Source: Kazachstania africana CBS 2517
Taxonomy: Eukaryota > Ascomycota > Saccharomycetes > Saccharomycetales > Saccharomycetaceae
Direction of reading: 5' to 3'
DNA length: 64,000 nt
Assembly: GCF_000304475.1 (NCBI RefSeq)
Contig: NC_018948.1
Location: 1-64,000 of the forward strand
In this document: piece by piece, positions 55,965-64,000 of the stretch
Numbering within the stretch: position 1 is the stretch's first letter
Layout of the letters: the number at the start of each line of letters is the position of its first letter
The notes under the pieces: model-generated
The model's database searches: none
Told to the model about the DNA's origin: nothing
What the model saw: only the letters and a program-made list of their open reading frames with translations
Made by a program: the position numbers and the translations under genes

Positions 55965-56336
55965 TCACTTATCTTTCATTGTTTGCAATTGAAGTCCATG
56001 CCATTTTTGGATATCATCTTTGAGAATTTCATTCATCAACTTGTGCTGTTTGATCGTAGTCAAATCGTTAAACCTTGTTGTCTTCACTCTGATCGAGTAC
56101 ATAGAACCACACCCGCCAGAAATATCGTTCACTTTCAGCATAGATGGTGACAACTCTTCTCGTATCTTCTCAAATATTCTTTTTTCTTCAGCAGTACTGA
56201 ACTTCGTCTGTAATAAAGCACCAGCGGTACCACTACTGTTGCTACGAACACCACCCGACAACACCGTCTCTGGCAGATACCCTCGAGTAACACAGCGTAA
56301 CAGTCCACCCGTCAATAGCCTCCCAGAAGACTTCAT
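55965..56336 (-). CDS. BOL3: Bol3, mitochondrial BolA-like iron-sulfur factor
   Basis: The 123 residues compare with 118 in S. cerevisiae Bol3 (Aim1, YAL046C). It starts MKSSGRLLTGGLLRCVTRGY at the ATG at 56336; the frame upstream opens with a GTG at 56345. The first ~30 residues are basic and without acids, a typical mitochondrial presequence. The BolA domain covers about 45-120 with GGCGSMYSIRV, RFNDLTTIKQHKLMNEILKDDI and a final WHGLQLQT. In S. cerevisiae, Bol3 acts with Nfu1 to hand iron-sulfur clusters to mitochondrial enzymes such as lipoate synthase. Same strand as SPC72 and 136 bp upstream of it. It is the last gene of the chromosome I-like block; the next gene is from a chromosome XIII-like block. 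Confidence 0.9.
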   Translation of the reverse strand: MKSSGRLLTGGLLRCVTRGYLPETVLSGGVRSNSSGTAGALLQTKFSTAEEKRIFEKIREELSPSMLKVNDISGGCGSMYSIRVKTTRFNDLTTIKQHKLMNEILKDDIQKWHGLQLQTMKDK

Positions 56337-56551
56337 CAGCAACACCTAACCACATGACTGTTCCAAACCTTCCACTGTAACTTCATTAATCATCCTTCCA
56401 ATTTTTCTCTATCCAAAAGAGTTGATGCCTCGGAGGCCGAGATATCTCGCGTTGTGTGAAAAACAGAATTCAAGAATATCAAGAATTATCAATTTCAAGA
56501 GTTTATTATGAAAGATGAGCAACTGAAGAAAGGGAAAGAAGTCGGGAGATA

Positions 56552-57043
56552 ATGACTATATATTCGTTTTGGATCTTTGACAAGCATTGCAATTGTATTT
56601 TTGATAAGGAGTGGACCATTCCCTCACAGCCTCGCAGTGGGACAACGAATTCCAAACAGAACGAGAACGTTGCAAAATTATTATATGGGTTGATATTCTC
56701 TTTGAGATCAATTACCGACAAGATATCGTCAGACCCGGTAGATTTCCTTTCTCAGAAGAACAGGATCAGGTCCATTACAACGGGGAAATGTAGAGTGCAC
56801 CTTTTTGAAACTGCTACCGGATTTTGGTTCGCTCTAATGACGGATTTCAAACAAGATGATTACTACGATATTTTAAACCACATTTACAAGAACATATTCG
56901 TAAGGTTCATAAGTTTGAATTATATTTCACCATCGGATTTCGTCGAAAATGAAGATGAGAAAGGTGGTCAAGGTATTAGGAAGATAAATAACAAGAATTT
57001 TATCAATAATTTAGAATTATTTTTAAGTCCGTTGATTAGTTAG
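56552..57043 (+). CDS. BET5: Bet5, TRAPP complex subunit
   Basis: The 163 residues are very similar to S. cerevisiae Bet5 (159, YML077W), a longin-fold core subunit of the TRAPP tethering complexes that activate the Rab Ypt1 in ER-Golgi traffic. Matching segments: N-terminal IYSFWIFDKHCNCIFDKEWT, the SKQNE segment at about 32-36, KLLYGLIFSLRSIT, TGKCRVHLFETATGFWF, SDFVENE and the C-terminal GQGIRKINNKNFI. No break. The start ATG at 56552 aligns with the family start. It converges on WAR1 with only 17 bp between the stop codons, so the two 3' UTRs must overlap. Confidence 0.93.
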   Translation: MTIYSFWIFDKHCNCIFDKEWTIPSQPRSGTTNSKQNENVAKLLYGLIFSLRSITDKISSDPVDFLSQKNRIRSITTGKCRVHLFETATGFWFALMTDFKQDDYYDILNHIYKNIFVRFISLNYISPSDFVENEDEKGGQGIRKINNKNFINNLELFLSPLIS

Positions 57044-57060
57044 TTTTATATAGTCGATTT

Positions 57061-59871
57061 TTATAAATCATTTATGAACAAATCCGTCCAGAACTCGTCG
57101 TTTAATGCATTAAACCCCCATGCCAATGAATTCATATCCGTTAAATAGTCATTCAAATTATCGCTAGCAATTGAAGGTGATGTAGCGCTGTTTCCATTGT
57201 TATTTATAATATTCATATTCGGTAGGTTATTATTATTATTAGTAGTAGTAGTAGTAGTAGTAGTGGTAATGTTACTGATGTTTTCATTTCGAGTCTGTGC
57301 CGCAGATGTGTTCTCTATAATGGGGGTATAAGATGGAGGTATATCAACTCTAGGAATCAAATCTTGAAACAATTTGTCTCTACCCTTTTGGTTCAATAAT
57401 ACAGATTGTACCTTCGGATTTATAGCAGTATCAGTGCTACTGATAGATCCACCATTTGTCTTGTTCAAAAGTAATGAATTAAACTGCATGGTACCAGTGT
57501 TATTCCTTTCTACACATTCTGCCAGTTCGGTGACTTTGTTAGCATATGTCTGTCCAAATAGAGCAACAACATATTGGAACTTATAAAGGAAATTATTGAA
57601 CGGATATATCCTTGACGTTTCTTCTAATAGATTTATTAAATCTTTCACTACTTCGATACTTTCATCTGTTATTGATATCAAATTATGGAAAATTGGTAAA
57701 GAAACAACTGAATAGCGTAATTTTAGCAATAATAATCCCACAGTATAAATAATTCTAGACATATGGAATAAAGGTAACGAAGTAATCAAATAAGGAGACA
57801 GGTTCAAAAATTGTTTTAAGGAGCTGATACAGCAATTGTAACAACTTATAAATGAAGCTCTTATATCATTAATCAAAGCTGCATCATAATCTCCGCTGGG
57901 TTTGTCTCGCATTTTATTTAAGTAATGTTGAGTCTTAAATTGGTGCAAATAAGCTTCCACTGAATAATAAAAAGACAGTAGTCTCCTTCTCTTTGATGGA
58001 ATTTTCTTGAAAATATCATCAAGGTCACTTTGATATTTATTGACTAATTTTGAAACGTATCTCTCTCTATATTCAATATCCTCTTCACTGCAACTGTAGC
58101 CATCATCTTGTGACCCCTCTTTAAATTCGTGTAAATAAACATGGATTCTTTCTAATATATGGTTAAGATTCGTGAATGTGACCAAAATTTCATCATCATC
58201 CACATCGTAGATATCTTTGCCTTGAAGCTGGTTCTCCAGTTTTTTCAATTCAATCCTTTTCGATAGCTCATGGCATGCTGCCTCATTCAATTTTCCCCAT
58301 CTAGCTTGGATAGTTTGTCTTAGAAATAACGAAATGTTCAAGGACGTAATATAAACTAGAAGGGTTAACCTTGGTCCATTTGGGTCAATTTCCAAGGGAG
58401 TCTTGAACTTTTTGTATTTGTGCTTATAGGGATCTTCGTCGCTAAACATCGCAAATGATCTATCGACAAATGTTGGGCCAAGATCTTTCGTTAAACAACA
58501 GCCAATATAATTGAAAAGATGATATCTTGTTTTACTTGACCACTCCAGGAAATTGTACCACATACATAATGTGACGTGCGCTTCAATAACCTCTATCGAC
58601 TTGTTATTCACTTTGAAGATTTGATTCGTTATGAGATTGATGACAAAGCTATCAAGTTTCATTATTGTTTCTCTGGTCGTTTGGTTTTCATTCATTAATA
58701 TTGAGACAACTGACATTATAACAGAAAAAAATATAGGTTTATCCTTGCGGAACTGTTTTATAGTCAAATCATTAGGAAGTTTGATAAATGGTATTCGTGA
58801 ATTTTTAGAGATTTCACTTCTATAGAGATCTAATCTTAGTTGTGCTTCTTCCTCTGATAATATGCCTATTGAAATAGGGTCAGATACTGATGGTAAAAAC
58901 ATGCTTGAGTGCACTAATTGGTTCCATTGATGTGACCAGACAGTGAATTTATTAGAAATGTCCTGTATTTTATCCTTTTGATTTATAAGTAATGATTGTA
59001 ACTGTTTTTTGAAGGCGTGATTGAGATGATATTGGTGATGCGTAGTGTTATCACGACTTTGAAATTGAGGCTGTCGAACATTGTTTCTATGTTTCTTTTC
59101 GAAATAAAAGGTATCCAGATTCGAGTATGATTGAGTGTTTATATTATTTTCTGCATTGTTACTGTACGTATTAAGGTTGAAGTTCATCGAAGGAGAACCA
59201 TTATTTGACATGTATTCAAAATTTGTCTGATGATTATTCAGCAAAGGAAGAGAAGATGTACTGAAACTGTTCGACGCCTTCGTTTTATCGTCATTTGAAG
59301 ATTGGTCATTCTGATTTATATCATGCCACAAGTCAGAGATTCTCGGTAGAGTGGTACTCTGTGTTATTGCTGTTGACGACTGTGAATGATGTGGACCTCC
59401 CACTGCATCTATTTTAGTTCTCTTATTTTCCACAGAGAAATCAGAATTTTGTACTGATGGAGGTGTTTGCGAAGAATTACTCAAAATATCGTTCACGACA
59501 CTATTGGAAGGGGAATTATCAATGACTGCAGGAGAGGTCTTCGCACTGTTATCAATACTTGCCATACCCATTTTTCTCTTCTTCCTTATTCTCTTAGACA
59601 GATCGAACTTACAAACTATCTTCTGTCTCAGGCAGCGCTGACATGGCTTGCGGTATATGTCATTACTATCTGATGGAACACATTTTTGTTTCAATGAATG
59701 GCAACGAACACAAGCAAACGCGTGTCTCTTCGTCTTACCATCTTTCTTGGTCTCTAATTTAGTTGGTTCTCGCATTCTTGGATCATCTGAAGGTACTCCT
59801 TCAATAACTGTTTTACTCAAAGCATTGCTGCCATCTTCGTTAAACGTAGATGACGGTACTGTGAGCTCCAT
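57061..59871 (-). CDS. WAR1: War1, weak-acid-response transcription factor
   Basis: The 936 residues compare with 944 in S. cerevisiae War1 (YML076C). The Zn2Cys6 domain has C54, C57, C64, C77, C80 and C87 with the War1-specific wide loop (SDSNDIYRKPCQRC). The middle domain (about 300-770) carries well conserved stretches such as FSVIMSVVSIL, KLDSFVINLITNQIFK, FLEWSSKTRYHLFNYI and LTKDLGPTFVDRSF. The C-terminal activation region ends DSLAWGF-like, with NDEFWTDLFINDL. War1 senses sorbate, benzoate and propionate and induces the PDR12 efflux pump. Poly-Thr/Asn tracts near residue 870 come from a trinucleotide repeat. BET5-WAR1-HMG1 keeps the S. cerevisiae order and strands. Confidence 0.95.
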   Translation of the reverse strand: MELTVPSSTFNEDGSNALSKTVIEGVPSDDPRMREPTKLETKKDGKTKRHAFACVRCHSLKQKCVPSDSNDIYRKPCQRCLRQKIVCKFDLSKRIRKKRKMGMASIDNSAKTSPAVIDNSPSNSVVNDILSNSSQTPPSVQNSDFSVENKRTKIDAVGGPHHSQSSTAITQSTTLPRISDLWHDINQNDQSSNDDKTKASNSFSTSSLPLLNNHQTNFEYMSNNGSPSMNFNLNTYSNNAENNINTQSYSNLDTFYFEKKHRNNVRQPQFQSRDNTTHHQYHLNHAFKKQLQSLLINQKDKIQDISNKFTVWSHQWNQLVHSSMFLPSVSDPISIGILSEEEAQLRLDLYRSEISKNSRIPFIKLPNDLTIKQFRKDKPIFFSVIMSVVSILMNENQTTRETIMKLDSFVINLITNQIFKVNNKSIEVIEAHVTLCMWYNFLEWSSKTRYHLFNYIGCCLTKDLGPTFVDRSFAMFSDEDPYKHKYKKFKTPLEIDPNGPRLTLLVYITSLNISLFLRQTIQARWGKLNEAACHELSKRIELKKLENQLQGKDIYDVDDDEILVTFTNLNHILERIHVYLHEFKEGSQDDGYSCSEEDIEYRERYVSKLVNKYQSDLDDIFKKIPSKRRRLLSFYYSVEAYLHQFKTQHYLNKMRDKPSGDYDAALINDIRASFISCYNCCISSLKQFLNLSPYLITSLPLFHMSRIIYTVGLLLLKLRYSVVSLPIFHNLISITDESIEVVKDLINLLEETSRIYPFNNFLYKFQYVVALFGQTYANKVTELAECVERNNTGTMQFNSLLLNKTNGGSISSTDTAINPKVQSVLLNQKGRDKLFQDLIPRVDIPPSYTPIIENTSAAQTRNENISNITTTTTTTTTNNNNNLPNMNIINNNGNSATSPSIASDNLNDYLTDMNSLAWGFNALNDEFWTDLFINDL
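57241..57264 (+). repeat. Trinucleotide repeat in WAR1 coding region
   Basis: Eight AGT units (ACT on the coding strand) with a following ATT run at 57229-57240 encode a Thr tract and an Asn tract in the C-terminal part of War1. Length changes by whole codons would be tolerated, so it is likely variable between strains. Confidence 0.85.
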
Positions 59872-60307
59872 ACTATTATCCTCACGATACCCGATCGACT
59901 GGTAGAAAAGCAGAAAAGTTAATCAAAGCCTACTTAAAAGCGTCTCTTTTTTTTCAGTTACAATAATCTAAATGTGATATTTCGAATAGATCGTAACTTT
60001 AACCTGGTTATCCCTTCTCCAAAGGTTGCTTATTGATCGCCTCAAGTATGATAGCTGACTTCTGCAAGGTTTGCAGTTCATGAAGGGTCGGCATCTTACG
60101 GAACATTCTTTTTGAAAAATTTTACCGGCCGACTGAAGTTTTTCCAGCCAATTAGAAAATGGGTCACAGTTAATCGACTCGAAAAGTCATTGAAGCTATC
60201 GATGGTATTATTATTTTAAATAGTGCAGGTTATATATACATAATATTAGATAAATAGGGTAAATCATATGTGAGAGGAGGAGATTTTGTTGAGAAAGAAA
60301 GGTTATT
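59872..60307. other. WAR1 promoter and HMG1 3' region
   Basis: 436 bp between WAR1 and HMG1, both on the minus strand. It must hold the HMG1 terminator (right-hand part near 60230-60300, AT-rich) and the WAR1 promoter (59880-60200). No gene or clear factor site was seen. Confidence 0.5.
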
Positions 60308-63300
60308 CTATGATTTAATGCAAATTTTTGAACCTTCTTTTAATCTATTGATATCGTCGGGGGTTGGCGTCGATACTGCTGTGACTTCACTAGTGTTTGA
60401 AGCAACAACGGCTGCAGAAGCTGGTTCGGATTTCTTGGCACGGTTGTGTGTCATATGGCTCTGGACTAAATGGCCGGCAGCTAGAGCAGAACACAACGAC
60501 AATTCACCTGCCATAACAGCACAAGCAATTATCTTAGCTAATTGTCTTGCATTTTCACCAGGATTGGTAGGATGTGGACCACGGACACCGAGAAGGTCTA
60601 ACATGGCTCCTTGTGGTTCCAAAACGGTACCACCGCCAATTGTACCAACTTCGATACAAGGCATAGAGACGGAGATCCTTAAATCACCATCGACTTCTCT
60701 CATTAGAGTTATACAATTTGAGCTTTCTACGTTCTGTGCAGGATCTTGGCCGAGCGCAAGGAAAACAGCTGTCAATAAGTTTGCAGCATGTGCATTAAAC
60801 CCACCGACTGAACCAGCCATAGCAGAACCAATCAAGTTTTTAGAAATATTCAATTCCACTAAAGCCCTGACATCACTTTTCAGCACTTTCTGGACTACTT
60901 CTGCGGGAATTGTGGCTTCTGCAACTACACTTTTGCCACGCCCTTCAATCCAATTTATTGCTGCAGGCTTTTTGTCTGTACAGTAGTTTCCTGATACAGA
61001 AACAACTTCCATATCTTCCCAACCAAATTCTTCAACCATCATATTGAGAGAAAACTCAACACCTTTTGAAATCATATTCATGCCCATAGCGTCGCCTGTT
61101 GTCGTTCTAAATCTAATGAATAGTAAATCACCTGCAAGTGCAGTTTGGATGTGTTGTAATCTTGCAAATCTTGATGTGGAATTAAATGCCTTTTTAATCT
61201 TATTTTGACCTTCTTCGGAGTCTAGCCATATTTTACAAGCACCAGCCCTTTTCAAAGAAGGAAAGCGTACGCATGGACCTCTTGTCATTCCATCCTTTGT
61301 TAAAACAGTAATGGCACCACCGCCAGCATTAATAGCTTTACAGCCACGCATAGCAGAAGCTACAAGACAACCTTCAGTAGTGGCCATTGGAATATGGAAG
61401 GGAACACCGTCTATGATTAAGGGACCTATGACACCGACTGGTAGAGGCATGTAACCGATAACATTTTCACAGCAGGCACCGAATACACGGTCATAATCAT
61501 AATCTCTGTATGGTAATCTTTCAGTAGACAATACTGGTGAATCTGCTAGAATTGATAATGCCTTACGACGAACCAAGACTGCACGAGTAGTATCTCCTAA
61601 TTTCTTTTCCAATGCATACAGTGGTAGCTTATTATTTGTTACTAAAAGAGTGACTTCATTGTTTTGCAGATCCTTGATATCTCCAGTTTTCATGATTTCT
61701 ACTAATTCTTCCAACGGACGAGTTTCTGCCATATCATCGCTTGAAGATGATGAAGATGACGAGGATAAAGATAAGCTTGATGGTACCGGCAAAATTTCTT
61801 TTCTAATTGTCTCTGGAGAAGGTGATGGTTCTTGTGATATTTTCTTGTTCTTACCTTTCTTTTCCTTATTTTTGGATTTCTTGGAAGTTGGTTTGTTAGT
61901 TTTGTTCAAAATATTGCTGGTGCCATCAACTACTGTTCTTGTTGAGGAAATGACAGTGCCGGCACTTGAAGGTGTACTGGTGGCTCTGCTATTAGAAGAA
62001 TTAGAAATATTTCTAAATTTCAAAACATCATTTACAGTATAGTTAGCATGCAATCTAGCGGCATTCAGAAGATAGATGTTAATAGTAGCGCTGACGACTA
62101 AAGCACAAAAAATAAGCTTACTAACAATTCTATCACGTATAGTGACACTAATATGATGTAAAAGCATGTAAACTAAATCTTCTAACTGATGAATTCTCTT
62201 CGTTTGTTGATAATATTGGATTGGAGTCAAAGAAATTAAAATTGGTACATTATTATTACCGGCAATGTTTCGTATTGTTATAAAATCTGGTAACGACGCA
62301 TTATTGAAGTTACTATAATATAAATTTGAGAAAACATTTGTCGCCCAATCAATACCAAAGTTATAGAAATGGATTATAAAGAAAAGAGCAATTAAGCTCA
62401 ATTTGAAAACGATCAAAGCCGCTGTAGAATGAAATAAAGAGTATTTAGGCTTATTTTCCTTTGCTTGGGAGATGAATTTTGCAGTAGTTGGAACCACGCC
62501 ATCTTCTTCCAAAGTTTGTCTAATAATTGTGGATCTATGAATTAAGTTCATTTCTAATTTTAACGAAACAATGGCAGCATAGAACGTGCTGGTCAAAATT
62601 AGATCGAAAGTTAGCATAAAAGCGCAAAGGATACAAAAATTACTCAACGTCGTTAGATGAGCGGCATAAATTGAGCACCCAATAAATGCGACAAGGCATA
62701 ACAAGTTGTCCTGTAAAAGGCGACCACCTTCGTCGAACATTGATTCGTGGATAACCTTACTAGTAGTAATTTTCTTTGAAATACCAATTTTTTCCATCTT
62801 TGATAAGGCATTCTTGGCAAATTTAATCTGATTATTAAATCCAACGACGATAATAATGAATGGAATACCTTCAATTAAACTGATGGCGGCAACATGGACC
62901 TTGAGGACACACTGAGTAGTGAATAAGGCTAATATTAGGGCACACAGTGTGTTAAAGACTGTCGCTAAACTTAACCAGAAATTTGTCGTACCTGCTTGTT
63001 GTTTTCTCATATCATTGAATAATGAGGTAAAGGTGTAACACATAGTCAAATAAGCCATTGAAATGATTACGATATCAAAGGATTCAGCTTCATTGATATG
63101 GGTTGAACATGTTTCGAACAATTTCTTGAAAAATCTTTTCGGTAAATTCGAGATATTAATGCTTTGTATATTCAATAATCTCCATTGAGTATTTGAATTT
63201 TCTGACTCCAATGTATCCATTTCCTTTAAGGGCGTGGAAGATAATATGTACTTTGTGTTATTGATTTCATATAATGTATCACCTACCGTTGGTAACTCCA

Positions 63301-63655
63301 TATCTGATGCCAAATCGAAGTCTTTAAAGTTCAAATTGTACAAATAGTAATGTTTCAATGATATAGCTTGGTCTACCATTTTCTGTTCTGCGTCTTTCGT
63401 GGAGATGAGATTCCAATTGTCTGAGCCAGAAGCCCTGTAATAGTGGGTACATTCTTTGAACAAGTTTCCACCATCATTAGAGTTCAAATTCAATAACTGT
63501 AGTCCATTGAAATAGTACTGAAACACAGATATGTAAGACAACGTGGAAAGCAGCAATACCAACAAAATCACGTGGATTGGGCGCCTAGCAGAGAACCTAG
63601 CAGCATATGCCAAAGGTTTAGCCAGCTGGTTAAACTGTTTAAAAAGTAAAGGCAT
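60308..63655 (-). CDS. HMG1: HMG-CoA reductase
   Basis: The 1115 residues start at the ATG at 63655 ([17 protein letters not shown]), which aligns with the family; the longer frame begins with TTG and is rejected. This is the rate-limiting enzyme of sterol synthesis, reducing HMG-CoA to mevalonate with NADPH at the ER. The N-terminal half has about eight membrane segments with the sterol-sensing-like block (about 200-400) and [22 protein letters not shown] Lys-rich then Ser-run acidic linker (about 590-650) follows. The catalytic domain (last ~430 residues) has [68 protein letters not shown] and the catalytic-His region [11 protein letters not shown], ending ICIKS. S. cerevisiae has HMG1 (1054) and HMG2 (1045); WAR1 and BET5 place this as HMG1 (YML075C). 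The linker is longer than usual. Confidence 0.96.
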   Translation of the reverse strand: MPLLFKQFNQLAKPLAYAARFSARRPIHVILLVLLLSTLSYISVFQYYFNGLQLLNLNSNDGGNLFKECTHYYRASGSDNWNLISTKDAEQKMVDQAISLKHYYLYNLNFKDFDLASDMELPTVGDTLYEINNTKYILSSTPLKEMDTLESENSNTQWRLLNIQSINISNLPKRFFKKLFETCSTHINEAESFDIVIISMAYLTMCYTFTSLFNDMRKQQAGTTNFWLSLATVFNTLCALILALFTTQCVLKVHVAAISLIEGIPFIIIVVGFNNQIKFAKNALSKMEKIGISKKITTSKVIHESMFDEGGRLLQDNLLCLVAFIGCSIYAAHLTTLSNFCILCAFMLTFDLILTSTFYAAIVSLKLEMNLIHRSTIIRQTLEEDGVVPTTAKFISQAKENKPKYSLFHSTAALIVFKLSLIALFFIIHFYNFGIDWATNVFSNLYYSNFNNASLPDFITIRNIAGNNNVPILISLTPIQYYQQTKRIHQLEDLVYMLLHHISVTIRDRIVSKLIFCALVVSATINIYLLNAARLHANYTVNDVLKFRNISNSSNSRATSTPSSAGTVISSTRTVVDGTSNILNKTNKPTSKKSKNKEKKGKNKKISQEPSPSPETIRKEILPVPSSLSLSSSSSSSSSDDMAETRPLEELVEIMKTGDIKDLQNNEVTLLVTNNKLPLYALEKKLGDTTRAVLVRRKALSILADSPVLSTERLPYRDYDYDRVFGACCENVIGYMPLPVGVIGPLIIDGVPFHIPMATTEGCLVASAMRGCKAINAGGGAITVLTKDGMTRGPCVRFPSLKRAGACKIWLDSEEGQNKIKKAFNSTSRFARLQHIQTALAGDLLFIRFRTTTGDAMGMNMISKGVEFSLNMMVEEFGWEDMEVVSVSGNYCTDKKPAAINWIEGRGKSVVAEATIPAEVVQKVLKSDVRALVELNISKNLIGSAMAGSVGGFNAHAANLLTAVFLALGQDPAQNVESSNCITLMREVDGDLRISVSMPCIEVGTIGGGTVLEPQGAMLDLLGVRGPHPTNPGENARQLAKIIACAVMAGELSLCSALAAGHLVQSHMTHNRAKKSEPASAAVVASNTSEVTAVSTPTPDDINRLKEGSKICIKS

Positions 63656-64000
63656 ACCTCTATTGCTTGTGGGACGTGTATCTTGTATGATTAATCTTTC
63701 AACAGATTTTGAAACTTCAATCAATTTAAATTAGGAAAATTATATTGGCCCGAACACCGAAAGAAATCGTTATAATAATGGAGAGCTTAAGAAACTTGAA
63801 AAGACTCAGTAAAGGATACGTATGATATATATGTAATGCAATAGGGATAGTTTTGGTTCCTTTATGTATTGTGGTGGCCAGTTTGACTAAGATTGGTGAC
63901 CAACTGCGAACAGAAATTGAAGTTATATTATTATCTAAGCAATTGCAAGTTTATATGAGCTTGTAATTGCTGTCTATAAAGCGTCGTACCATGTTATTAT
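63656..64000. other. HMG1 upstream region
   Basis: 345 bp to the window end. A TATATATC-like element on the minus strand near 63823-63832 is about 170 bp upstream of the HMG1 ATG and may act as TATA. The promoter probably extends beyond the window. No other gene seen. Confidence 0.45.

Noticed and set aside
63656..63724. 23-residue N-terminal extension of HMG1 from a TTG codon
   Set aside because: Non-ATG start; the ATG at 63655 aligns with the known start MPxLFK of the family.

Overview
The window is budding-yeast DNA (Saccharomycetaceae). Its genes are intronless, widely spaced and AT-rich, and nearly all can be named against Saccharomyces cerevisiae. The right half follows the left arm of S. 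cerevisiae chromosome I almost gene for gene: GDH3-BDH2-BDH1-ECM1-(LRR gene)-GPB2-ACS1-FLC2-OAF1-GEM1-SPC72-BOL3. It then jumps to a chromosome XIII block, BET5-WAR1-HMG1. The LRR gene sits where NUD1 lies on the sister (ohnologous) segment of S. cerevisiae chromosome XV (GDH1-ALD4-NUD1-NDD1-GPB1). Other genes of that sister segment (ALD4, NDD1, MRS6, RPS12, PRE10) are absent. This is the pattern of one track of a post-whole-genome-duplication genome that lost genes independently of S. cerevisiae, as in Naumovozyma, Kazachstania, Tetrapisispora or Nakaseomyces. I cannot name the species.

Layout. (1) 1-31 kb is subtelomere-like and very gene-poor. The first ~3.5 kb is strongly C-rich on the + strand and contains old degenerate direct repeats. 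A GPI-anchored adhesin of the Hyr/Awp type with 12 near-identical 45-residue repeats is at 8.6-11.8 kb. A decayed Ser/Thr-rich cell-wall gene is at 16.9-17.5 kb and a dead old-yellow-enzyme gene at 21.5-22.7 kb. Three apparently intact genes follow: YIM1-like, CHA1-like serine/threonine deaminase, and an unrecognised secreted cysteine-containing protein. (2) 31-56 kb is core chromosome: nitrogen and carbon enzymes (GDH, BDH2, BDH1, ACS1), ribosome biogenesis (ECM1), the outer spindle-pole plaque (NUD1-like and SPC72), cAMP/PKA signalling (GPB2), FAD/calcium membrane transport (FLC2), fatty-acid regulation (OAF1) and mitochondrial genes (GEM1, BOL3). (3) 56.5-64 kb holds BET5 (TRAPP), WAR1 (weak-acid stress regulator) and HMG1 (sterol synthesis).

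How the genes relate. Gdh and Cha1-type enzymes set ammonium assimilation against amino-acid deamination. Bdh1/Bdh2, Acs1, Oaf1 and Hmg1 concern acetoin/butanediol, acetate, fatty acids and sterols, all feeding on or making acetyl-CoA; this is shared metabolism, not an operon. Spc72 and Nud1 bind each other in the S. cerevisiae spindle pole body, and both are in this window. The most informative observations are the NUD1-type gene on this track, the out-of-frame 3' continuation of GPB2, the OYE pseudogene whose catalytic motif has also been lost, the repeat-within-repeat structure of the adhesin, the orphan secreted protein, the BOL3/BET5 synteny junction, and Puf3-like sites behind the two mitochondrial genes. 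I found no convincing tRNA, CRISPR, complete transposon or clearly new multi-gene system.
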